Positions 16,886 through 23,534 of a stretch of 41,115 nt of DNA are shown here, in pieces. Origin of the DNA: JBKHHU01 sp046539045 (GTDB taxonomy: Bacteria; Planctomycetota; Phycisphaerae; SM23-33). A model generated the notes under the pieces. That model did not search any database. It was not told the DNA's origin and was given only the letters and a program-made list of their open reading frames with translations. The stretch lies in contig JBKHHU010000006.1 in assembly GCA_046539045.1 (NCBI GenBank), positions 1 through 41,115 on the forward strand, in the 5' to 3' direction. The translations under genes were made by a program, and so were the position numbers. Every line of letters begins with the position of its first letter. Position 1 is the first letter of the stretch.

Positions 16886-17093
16886 AAAGACGGGGCCGCC
16901 GCCTTCCGATCGACGGTGTGGCAATTTTCAAGTGTTAATGTAAGTCTGTTCAGAAAAGAGACTTGAGCTCAAGAGGCTCTGGCAAAGGGAAGAAGAGCGG
17001 CGGGGCGATTTTTTTCTTGTTTTTATGGAACGCACGCTTCTGAAACCACTATCGAGGCACTCGGCCGGCAAGAAAACCCCCGGCGCAGAACAA

Positions 17094-17120
17094 GACCCGC
17101 CGGAGCCTGTCCGGCGGGTC
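17094..17120 (-). terminator. terminator hairpin of the PNPOx-like gene
   Basis: GACCCGCCGGA (17094-17104) pairs perfectly with TCCGGCGGGTC (17110-17120) around a five-base loop, 27 bases after the stop codon of the minus-strand gene. It is followed on that strand by TTGTTC, a weak U-rich tail. Confidence 0.7.
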
Positions 17121-17146
17121 GTTCGTTGAAGAAAACCGTCGAAGCA

Positions 17147-17587
17147 TCAGTCTTCCAGCTTTGCGATGGCTGGCTCGCGCTGGTACGCGCCCTTCCAGTA
17201 ATGCAGTTCATACGCTTCTACCCGAATCACGCCGAATCGCGGATCATTTGGGCCGTCAAAATAGTTGTCCGAGGCGTTCACGACGTCATAGACCGCTTTC
17301 TTGATGTCCTCATTCTTCTCCACCGAGGCCCTGCCCACAACCGCCAACTGCTCGGAGAAGTCGTCCCTGTTGAAGAACAGTTCCACGTCCGGGTTGCCTT
17401 CGATGTCCTCTACTTTCCGGGACGGGATGCCCGTCTCCAGATACAGCGTGAACGGTTCCTCGAAGACGGTTGCTCCCATCCACCGCACGTGCGGCAGACC
17501 ACCCGGCGACACCGTAGCCATGACGAACGCCGAGTCCGTTTCATCGATGAGAGTGCGTGCTTTCTGTACGATTTCCTGCGTTTCCAT
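17147..17587 (-). CDS. pyridoxamine 5'-phosphate oxidase-like flavoprotein (general stress protein 26 type)
   Basis: The protein has 146 residues and a GGGAG Shine-Dalgarno site about 8 bases before the ATG. The FMN-binding split-barrel pattern is visible: SAFVMATVSPGGLPHVRWMGA (residues about 19-39), ETGIPSRKVEDIEGNPDVELFF and the RASV strand after it, with a C-terminal FGVIRVEAYELHYWKG. Family members bind FMN or related cofactors; many are stress-induced and their substrates are unknown. Length fits the stress-protein-26 subgroup rather than true PdxH. It may be the last gene of a minus-strand run with the DUF962-like and MlaE genes, ending at the hairpin at 17094-17120. Confidence 0.85.
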   Translation of the reverse strand: METQEIVQKARTLIDETDSAFVMATVSPGGLPHVRWMGATVFEEPFTLYLETGIPSRKVEDIEGNPDVELFFNRDDFSEQLAVVGRASVEKNEDIKKAVYDVVNASDNYFDGPNDPRFGVIRVEAYELHYWKGAYQREPAIAKLED

Positions 17588-17700
17588 GGATTTCTCCCTT
17601 CCGTGTATTTCTAGCGCGGAAAATGAGATAGATCAACCCGGCAAGGAGGAAATCCTCCGCGAAAGCGCAGAGAGGGGACAGGATGCGGCTGGATATGCCC

Positions 17701-17937
17701 TCAGCGGGCGAAGATGCGCCGAAGGAGCATCTCCTCCCCCGAACGGTTGCCTTCCACCACGTGACCGACGAACTGCAGCGCGTAACCGCCCACGAAGAAC
17801 GCCCCGGCCAGCCACCAACGCTGCATCAAAAGGCAGATCACCGGGACCACGAACGTCATGGGAATGGCGGCCATGTGTATCCAAAAATTCGCCGGGTTGC
17901 GGTGGCGTGACATCCAGTTCTGTATGGGGCGCGGCAT
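17701..17937 (-). CDS. DUF962/Mpo1-like small membrane protein
   Basis: The protein has 78 residues, with GGAG six bases before the start. It has two hydrophobic segments (about residues 22-40 and 43-60). Conserved polar residues of the DUF962 family are visible: His11-x-Asn13-x-x-Asn/Phe, a His in FWIH (residue 21), Pro26, and GHVVEGNRS near the C-terminus (His-x-x-Glu). Yeast Mpo1 is an Fe2+-dependent dioxygenase acting on 2-hydroxy fatty acids in the membrane; that activity is family knowledge and is not proven for short bacterial members. It starts 21 bases after the end of the MlaE-type gene. Confidence 0.75.
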   Translation of the reverse strand: MPRPIQNWMSRHRNPANFWIHMAAIPMTFVVPVICLLMQRWWLAGAFFVGGYALQFVGHVVEGNRSGEEMLLRRIFAR

Positions 17938-17958
17938 GGGAGTCTCCGTAGATAGCTG

Positions 17959-18774
17959 CTACAACACGACCTTGACACCGAACATATAGATGTAGAAGGC
18001 GTTGAGCAACATCCCGAGGAAGAAATTCAGGCCGAGTATGGCCATGCAACTGGCGACGAAGCTCTCGGTCGTGGCCCTGCCAACGCCCGCTGCTCCCGGG
18101 GCACAGTTAAACCCCTTGTAGCAGCAGACCAGACTGAATACCGCACCGAAGAAGACGGTCTTGATCGGGCCGTAGAAGATATCCCAGTATTCAACGGTAT
18201 CCGAGGCGTGCATCCAGAAATCCGTGGCGTTTACGCCGTAGACATAGTGACTGATGAAGAACCCGCCCAGGATCCCGAGGAAACTGGCGTACACCACCAG
18301 AACCGGCGCCAGCAGCACACTGGCCAGAAACCGCGGTACGACCAGTACGCGGACGGGATCGGTACCCATCGCCCGGAGTGCGTCGATCTGTTCGGTCACC
18401 CGCATCGTGCCCAGCTCAGCCGTCATGCGTCCGCCGATGCGACCGGCCATCATGACCCCCGCCAGTACCGGACCCAGTTCCCGCAGTACAGAAAGATTCA
18501 CCAGCGTTCCCATGCGGGCTTCCATGTTCAGGGCCTTGAACTGTGCTACCGTCTGAACGGCCAGCACCATGCCCACAAACGCTCCGGTGATCATGATCAC
18601 CGGCACGCTCTGCGTGCCGACCTGGTACATCTGCGGAAACAGGAGACGCACGTTTCGCCATCGGCCGAAACTTTCGGCCGTCCAGCGCATGGCCCGTCCG
18701 CAGAATCGGCAGAAATCGCCGAATCCTTCGATGCCCCGGATGGTATGTCGTCCGATCCCGGAAATGGCGCCCAT
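17959..18774 (-). CDS. MlaE-family ABC transporter permease
   Basis: The protein has 271 residues, with AAAGGA six bases before the ATG. It belongs to the MlaE/YrbE permease family, which moves phospholipids or other lipids between inner and outer membrane. Five or so membrane helices can be drawn. Family signatures are clear: VPVIMITGAFVGMVLAVQ, LVNLSVLRELGPVLAGVMMAGRIGGRMTAELGTM, and TEQIDALRAMGTDP. The usual ATPase (MlaF) and MCE-domain protein (MlaD) are not adjacent. It is followed by the DUF962-like gene, a possible lipid-related partner. Confidence 0.93.
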   Translation of the reverse strand: MGAISGIGRHTIRGIEGFGDFCRFCGRAMRWTAESFGRWRNVRLLFPQMYQVGTQSVPVIMITGAFVGMVLAVQTVAQFKALNMEARMGTLVNLSVLRELGPVLAGVMMAGRIGGRMTAELGTMRVTEQIDALRAMGTDPVRVLVVPRFLASVLLAPVLVVYASFLGILGGFFISHYVYGVNATDFWMHASDTVEYWDIFYGPIKTVFFGAVFSLVCCYKGFNCAPGAAGVGRATTESFVASCMAILGLNFFLGMLLNAFYIYMFGVKVVL

Positions 18775-18799
18775 GGAAATCCTTTCCTGATGACCACCA

Positions 18800-18829
18800 T
18801 TTCTACCCGAGAGGGGGCGGGTAAATCAA
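18800..18829 (-). promoter_or_regulatory. candidate promoter of the MlaE operon
   Basis: On the minus strand, TTGATT (18829-18824) and TAGAAA (18805-18800) are 18 bases apart, about 25 bases before the start codon. The spacer contains the inverted repeat TACCCG/CGGGTA (18804-18809 with 18818-18823). The -10 box is a modest match. Confidence 0.35.
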
Positions 18830-18935
18830 TATGCTTCCGGTGGCGACGGCCGACGCATCCAGCAGAAGAAAAGCTGGCCCGCGCTGCGGAGGTATGTAGA
18901 CTCGGTGGAGGGAACCATCCGATGAAAGGCGAGAT

Positions 18936-19922
18936 ATGAAGCGCATCCAACTGTGCAAGAACGGGCCGGAGCTCGCAGCCGTCAGTCTGGGCACCGGCTC
19001 GTTTGGCAGCAAGATTGACCGCGACCGGGCGTCGGCCATTCTGGACCGGTACGTGGAACTCGGAGGCGACAACATCGACACCGCCCGCATCTACGGTGGG
19101 GGCGACAGCGAGAAGGTGATCGGGCAGTGGCTGGCCGATCGTGGCTGTCGGGACGATGTGTTCATCGGCACCAAGGGCGCCCATCCGGACCCGGACGCGA
19201 TGGGTGAATCCCGCCTCAGTCAGGAGGACCTCGATTACGACATCCGGACCAGCCTGGACGCGTTGCAGGTGGACTGCATCGACCTGTACTGGCTGCACCG
19301 CGACGATCCCGACATTCCCGTGGATGAAATTCTGGACCGTCTGGCAGTGCATGTACGGGAGGGGAGATTGCGCTACCTCGGCTGCAGCAACTGGTCGCCG
19401 TCTCGTCAGTTCCAGGCCGACGAGTACGCCCGAAAGAGCGGCGTTCCCGGTTTCGTCGCCAGCCAGATCGGCTGGTCGCTGGCGCCGGTCAATCCGGGCA
19501 CGCTTCCCGACGACACGCTGGAGTACATGGATTCGGACCATCTGACATATCATCGCCGCACGAACAAGGCGGCCTTCGCCTACACGTCCCAGGCCAAGGG
19601 GTTCTTCTCCGGCCGGTATTCCCCGGAAGCCCCCGTCCCGGACCGGCCTTCGGCCGGGCAAGTCGTGGAGCGGTACTTCAGCGAGGCAAATTTCCGGCTG
19701 CTCCAGGCCACGCGTCAGATGGCCGAGGAAATGGGCTGCTCGGTCAACCAGATCGCGCTGGCGTACATTGCTGCCGATACCTTTCCGGCGTACCCCGTCG
19801 TCGGGCCGCGTAATGTCAAGCAGCTCGAAGACGCTGCCGGGGCCGGCGATATCGAACTGAGCGAGGGGCAGTTCGCACGCCTGAGCCGACTCCGCGGGCC
19901 ATTTGCTGGGTTCAGCTTGTGA
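18936..19922 (+). CDS. aldo/keto reductase
   Basis: This 328-residue protein is an NADPH-type aldo/keto reductase with a TIM-barrel fold. The catalytic tetrad is seen as Asp48 and Tyr53 (IDTARIYG), Lys80 (IGTKG) and His121 (YWLHRDD). The SNWSP segment and the C-terminal VVGPRNVKQLEDAAGA fit the cofactor-binding part of the barrel. No signal peptide. The substrate cannot be told from sequence; the subgroup with ARIYGGGDSEK and a QIGWSL motif resembles bacterial sugar/dehydrogenase-type AKRs. It is divergent from the MlaE gene and convergent with the SppA-like gene. Confidence 0.92.
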   Translation: MKRIQLCKNGPELAAVSLGTGSFGSKIDRDRASAILDRYVELGGDNIDTARIYGGGDSEKVIGQWLADRGCRDDVFIGTKGAHPDPDAMGESRLSQEDLDYDIRTSLDALQVDCIDLYWLHRDDPDIPVDEILDRLAVHVREGRLRYLGCSNWSPSRQFQADEYARKSGVPGFVASQIGWSLAPVNPGTLPDDTLEYMDSDHLTYHRRTNKAAFAYTSQAKGFFSGRYSPEAPVPDRPSAGQVVERYFSEANFRLLQATRQMAEEMGCSVNQIALAYIAADTFPAYPVVGPRNVKQLEDAAGAGDIELSEGQFARLSRLRGPFAGFSL

Positions 19923-20024
19923 ACTGCAGTATCAGGTATCGCTGGCAGAACGGCTGGGCTGAATCTGCCAGAACGCGAAACCGTTGTCAGGGCCTGCGCT
20001 GAAACTGCTCGTGTCCTGAATGGT

Positions 20025-20050
20025 CTGGCCCGGTCTCTGCGCCGGGCCAG
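20025..20050. terminator. hairpin between aldo/keto reductase and sppA genes
   Basis: CTGGCCCGG (20025-20033) pairs perfectly with CCGGGCCAG (20042-20050) around an eight-base loop, between two convergent genes. No U-run on either strand. Confidence 0.55.
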
Positions 20051-20123
20051 TGACCGGTAACCTGTTCCTGAAGTTGTAAGACTGAAGACTGAGGACAGGC
20101 CGGGGAGTGGAAGCCGAAAGCTT

Positions 20124-21113
20124 TCACTGCCGGCCGTTCCACAGGTACATCACTCTCGGCCGGGTCAGGTCGGTCAGGGACGGGATGTCGAGATTGATCA
20201 TGTTGAACTGGGTTGTCGGTAGGTCGGCCGCCTCAGCGTAGACATGCGGGCGGCTGCCGTAGGGGCGGGAATACATGACGATGCGAGCCTTCTCGATGCC
20301 GGCCTGTTTCCTGGCGAGGGAGATCGCGTCGTCCATGTAGCCGATCGCATCGATCAACCCGTTGTCCAGCGCCTCCTGGGCGGTGAAGATTTTCCCGTCG
20401 GCGACCGAAGCGACATCCTCTGCAGACATGCCCGGACGGCCTTTGTCTACAACACGCAGGAATCGTTGGTACAGGTCGTCGACGACATTCTGAAACACGC
20501 GGGCGTCATCCTCGCTGAGCGGCTTGAGCGGACTGCCCATATCCTTGTACTTGCCGGACTTGATCGCCTGCGTGTTCGCCCCAAGCATATTCAGCGTACC
20601 GGCGAAGCTGAACGTCTGGATAATCACACCGATCGATCCGACGACGGATGTGGGGTGGGCAAGAATCTTGTCGCTCCCGCACGCCAGGTAATACCCTCCG
20701 CTGGCGCCAACGTCTTCGATGATCGATACGACGGGCATCTTTCGCCGCTGCTTGAGCTTCCGCAGGGCATGATACATGATATCGCTGGCGGTGACTCCGC
20801 CGCCGGGAGAGTTGATACGCAGGACCACCGCTCTCACATCCTCGTCGGCCGTGACGCGGTCCAGCTTCTCGATGAACAGGCTCGTCGGGTTGTCTTCCAT
20901 GCCCAGGAAACCCGCCTCCCGCTGATTGGTGATCAGCCCGTCCACGTCGATGACAGCGATCTTGTTGGAAACCAGCCACCCGGTATCCCCACCGACCGTT
21001 CGCTCCTTGAGCCCCGCTGTCGTGCTGATCGGCTTGATCAGAATTGCGTCCGGCGCGCAGCCGACCAGCAGCAGCCCCAATAGTGACGTTAATATCCATG
21101 GTCTGATGTTCAT
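20124..21113 (-). CDS. sppA: signal peptide peptidase SppA-type serine protease, lipoprotein form
   Basis: From the start at 21113 the protein has 329 residues. The N-terminus is a lipoprotein signal with lipobox LLVGC (Cys19), so the enzyme should be membrane-tethered and face the periplasm. The S49 family Ser/Lys dyad is visible: Ser138 in GASGGYY and Lys190 in SGKYKD, 52 residues apart, the spacing of Bacillus SppA. RINSPGGGV (99-107) forms the oxyanion strand. A longer start at 21155 gives a poor extension. The family digests signal peptides left in membranes. A promoter -10 box ends six bases before the ATG, suggesting a leaderless mRNA. Confidence 0.9.
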   Translation of the reverse strand: MNIRPWILTSLLGLLLVGCAPDAILIKPISTTAGLKERTVGGDTGWLVSNKIAVIDVDGLITNQREAGFLGMEDNPTSLFIEKLDRVTADEDVRAVVLRINSPGGGVTASDIMYHALRKLKQRRKMPVVSIIEDVGASGGYYLACGSDKILAHPTSVVGSIGVIIQTFSFAGTLNMLGANTQAIKSGKYKDMGSPLKPLSEDDARVFQNVVDDLYQRFLRVVDKGRPGMSAEDVASVADGKIFTAQEALDNGLIDAIGYMDDAISLARKQAGIEKARIVMYSRPYGSRPHVYAEAADLPTTQFNMINLDIPSLTDLTRPRVMYLWNGRQ

Positions 21114-21119
21114 GCTCAG

Positions 21120-21148
21120 ATTGTACGCTCGCCTGACCCGGCGTGCAA
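21120..21148 (-). promoter_or_regulatory. candidate promoter of the SppA-like gene (leaderless)
   Basis: On the minus strand TTGCAC (21148-21143) and TACAAT (21125-21120) are 17 bases apart. The -10 is a five-of-six match and ends six bases before the chosen ATG at 21113, so transcription would begin at or next to the A of the start codon. No clear Shine-Dalgarno site is seen. Confidence 0.45.
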
Positions 21149-21205
21149 TCGTCATGAACTTCCGGCTCGCAACCCGGGGAATCGGGGAGATTGCTCACGG
21201 GAGTC

Positions 21206-21258
21206 TCGCCATGCGACCGCCTGCCGATGTATGATGGTGACAGGAACATGCCCGTCAC
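21206..21258 (+). promoter_or_regulatory. candidate promoter and dyad upstream of the zincin gene
   Basis: TCGCCA (21206-21211) and TATGAT (21230-21235) are 18 bases apart; the -10 is a five-of-six match. Immediately downstream an imperfect dyad GTGAC-x-GG ... CC-x-GTCAC runs from 21237 to 21258. Confidence 0.35.
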
Positions 21259-21282
21259 TTTCGTACCGAGAGTAAGGATGCG

Positions 21283-21654
21283 ATGAGATTTACTGAATCC
21301 GAATTCGCCGATCTTGTGGACGAAGCGATCCAGACGCTTCCGAGCGACTTCCGCAAGCACCTGCGCAACCTGACGGTTATCGTCCAGGCCCGGCCGGACG
21401 AACAGCTGCTGCGCGCGATTGACATGGAGGGCAAGATGCTGCTGGGGCTTTACCAGGGTATCCCGGTTACGCGCAAAAGCGTCCGTCGGCCCGTCGAGCT
21501 CCCGGAGCGGATCCTCATTTTCCAGGAGAACATCGAGGCGGTCTGCCGGAGCGAAGAGGACGTGATCCAGCGGGTGCGAAAGGTTGTCCTGCACGAGGTC
21601 GGCCACCACTTCGGTTTCGGGGAAGAAGAACTCCGCCGCCTCGGATACCGGTAA
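21283..21654 (+). CDS. minimal zincin metallopeptidase (PF06262 type)
   Basis: The protein has 123 residues, with AAGGA 6-7 bases before the ATG. The zinc site is His104-Glu105-x-x-His108 within HEVGHHFGFGEEELRRLGY, the signature of the small zincin family. N-terminal helices and the RILIFQENIE strand complete the minimal fold. Members are cytoplasmic and proteolytic activity is rarely proven. No signal peptide. The gene ends two bases before the stop of the converging ABC-2 permease gene, with no room for a terminator between them. Confidence 0.88.
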   Translation: MRFTESEFADLVDEAIQTLPSDFRKHLRNLTVIVQARPDEQLLRAIDMEGKMLLGLYQGIPVTRKSVRRPVELPERILIFQENIEAVCRSEEDVIQRVRKVVLHEVGHHFGFGEEELRRLGYR

Positions 21655-21656
21655 AC

Positions 21657-23501
21657 TCAGAGCACCATGCGACGGAAGTTGCGCTTGGCCAGCAGAAGCA
21701 TGGCCGCTCCCGCGCCGGAGTAGATGACGCTCGTCAACGCCAGAAGCAGCGTGAAGCTCAGGTGCGACTGGCTTTCTGGGTCTGCCCGCCGAGGAGCGGG
21801 GGAACCATGGAACCGGGCTTTCTGAGGCGGTTCGACGTTCGCCTCCCCGGCCAGCCACGCCTGTTCGACAGGGCTGATGCTGCGCATGGTCTGCCACACA
21901 CGGCGTTCACGCAGTTCCGGTGAAAAACTGCTGACCACCCCAAGTCCGTGCGGCAGGACGACCCACAGAACAAGACAGCTGACGATCGGGACCATTACTG
22001 CCGGTGCCAGCCGCGTGTTTCTGGAAGAACTCAGCGTCCCCAGTCCGGTCACAAACAGCATCGACCCGACGAGGATCAACGCGAAATGCCCCAGCGCCAG
22101 CGGGTTGAGCACGCCTGTGATCACGAAGGCGACCAGGTGCAGCACCACCGCCAACATAGGCCAGCGAGCCCAGTAGAAGACCCAGTGCAGTTTCCTGAGC
22201 AGCAGTTGCCAATCGCTCAAAGGTAGCGTCAGAAGCAGCCGCCACGTCTGCCGCCGACGCTCCGGGGCGATCGCCATGCAGGACAGCAGCCCGCCGACCA
22301 TCAAACTCAGCAGCACCAGCGCCGACAGATAGAAGCCCTGGGTCTCTCCGTGCATGAGTCCGCCGGACCCGATGCTGATGAGGTACGCCTGGGCGATCAC
22401 CGCCAGGAGGAAACAGAGCGTCCCGAGCACGACCGGCTTGCGGAGCAGGTTTCGGTTCCGCGTGTCGCGCCAAAGCAGCGGGTTGCGCGGGCCTACCCAC
22501 GTCGGCTCGTCCGGGGCCGGCTTGACGTCCGGGTACAGTGATCGCGGCCCGGCAGCGCCGTCGGCGTGGGTATCGGGCGCGTCGCCGGCAAGTCTGCTGA
22601 GGGCCTCGCCAACCTGGGTGTCGGTATACCGGTGCAGCGGTGCGATCAGCGACCCGTACTGCAGCACTCGGGTGAAGATCCGCCGATGGAGATCCCGGGA
22701 GGCCCGGTACAGCGACAGACCTGTCAGCAGTAGCAACCAGAGACAATGAAGCTGCCAGTGGAATGGTTGCCCGCCGGGGTTTCGCAGATCGTCAGCCAGT
22801 CGTGCAATGGCGACCATCGGGTGCACGTAAGACATCGGCGACCAGTCCCCGAGGTCCAGCAGAGACGAGGCGATACCCACGGCCCCGCCGAGCATCGGGA
22901 GGATGATCGCGTACAGGACCGCCAGGTGGAGCACACCGGCGACAACCGAACGGGACCGGCAGGTAAGCAACAACACCACGGCTCCGCTGAACATGCAGGC
23001 GCAAATGGTGACGGCCACCGATCCGCTGACAAATTCCCATGGAATCCCGCCAAAGGAACGGACCACCGCCAGCATCGGAAGTGAAATCGCCAGCAGCAGA
23101 AGCAGATGTCCCAGCCGCCCGAGGAACTTACCAATGATGACATTCCCGCTGCTCAACGGCGTCGAAAGCAGTGGTAGAAGCATGTGGTCGTCCAACTCCG
23201 ATTTCACCGACGTGCCCATCAGGACAATCGCGATGAACTGGGCGGTCCAGAACTGGAACCGGGTGATCCCGGCGACGATTCTCTGGCCGGCGTCGGACAT
23301 GAAGATTCGGACGACATCGAGCCCATCGTCAGCACGGGGCAGGTCCGCGAAGACCTCCTGCCAGATGGACCCGACGAAGATCGCCAGCAAAGCAACGTAC
23401 CCCGACCGCAGCAGGAAGAACCGCACACGGCGGCTGGAGCCGCGCAGTTCCCGCTGCATTACAGCCATTGATCGCGTCAGATGCGTTGCCATCTTCGACA
23501 T
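21657..23501 (-). CDS. ABC-2 type permease, double-length paralogue 1
   Basis: The protein has 614 residues; GGAG lies six bases before the ATG. Two halves each open with a short KELR-like amphipathic entry (MQRELRGSSRR at residue about 15, then NPLLWRDTRN near 340) followed by about six membrane helices. Each half carries the family phrase of ABC-2 permeases: LLSTPLSSGNVIIGKFLGRL in the first and LLTLPLSDWQLLLRKLHW in the second. It is clearly related to the next gene upstream. An ATPase partner is not in the window. The likely role is export of an unknown substrate through the inner membrane. The 33-base gap to the upstream gene implies one operon. Confidence 0.85.
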   Translation of the reverse strand: MSKMATHLTRSMAVMQRELRGSSRRVRFFLLRSGYVALLAIFVGSIWQEVFADLPRADDGLDVVRIFMSDAGQRIVAGITRFQFWTAQFIAIVLMGTSVKSELDDHMLLPLLSTPLSSGNVIIGKFLGRLGHLLLLLAISLPMLAVVRSFGGIPWEFVSGSVAVTICACMFSGAVVLLLTCRSRSVVAGVLHLAVLYAIILPMLGGAVGIASSLLDLGDWSPMSYVHPMVAIARLADDLRNPGGQPFHWQLHCLWLLLLTGLSLYRASRDLHRRIFTRVLQYGSLIAPLHRYTDTQVGEALSRLAGDAPDTHADGAAGPRSLYPDVKPAPDEPTWVGPRNPLLWRDTRNRNLLRKPVVLGTLCFLLAVIAQAYLISIGSGGLMHGETQGFYLSALVLLSLMVGGLLSCMAIAPERRRQTWRLLLTLPLSDWQLLLRKLHWVFYWARWPMLAVVLHLVAFVITGVLNPLALGHFALILVGSMLFVTGLGTLSSSRNTRLAPAVMVPIVSCLVLWVVLPHGLGVVSSFSPELRERRVWQTMRSISPVEQAWLAGEANVEPPQKARFHGSPAPRRADPESQSHLSFTLLLALTSVIYSGAGAAMLLLAKRNFRRMVL

Positions 23502-23534
23502 GACGGGCTCCGTCCGGCAGGGCGACCGGCGATG

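Larger units (their letters stand above)
16667..17146. other. 480-base AT-rich intergenic region upstream of the sigma gene
   Basis: No gene is supported. Base composition is visibly richer in A and T than the neighbours, and several dyads and a candidate minus-strand promoter are listed separately. A 12-base palindrome CTTGAGCTCAAG lies at 16962-16973, and a T-rich run at 17009-17015 with more T residues to about 17024. The low-GC composition fits a regulatory region of the sigma gene. Confidence 0.5.

Noticed and set aside
17009..17024. T-rich run that could end a plus-strand small RNA
   Set aside because: No stable hairpin precedes it and no good promoter was found upstream on that strand.
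17633..18049. A 138-residue minus-strand frame overlapping the DUF962-like and MlaE genes
   Set aside because: The overlapping frame at 17701-17937 has family residues and membrane helices; this one is Arg/Pro-rich and looks like a shadow.
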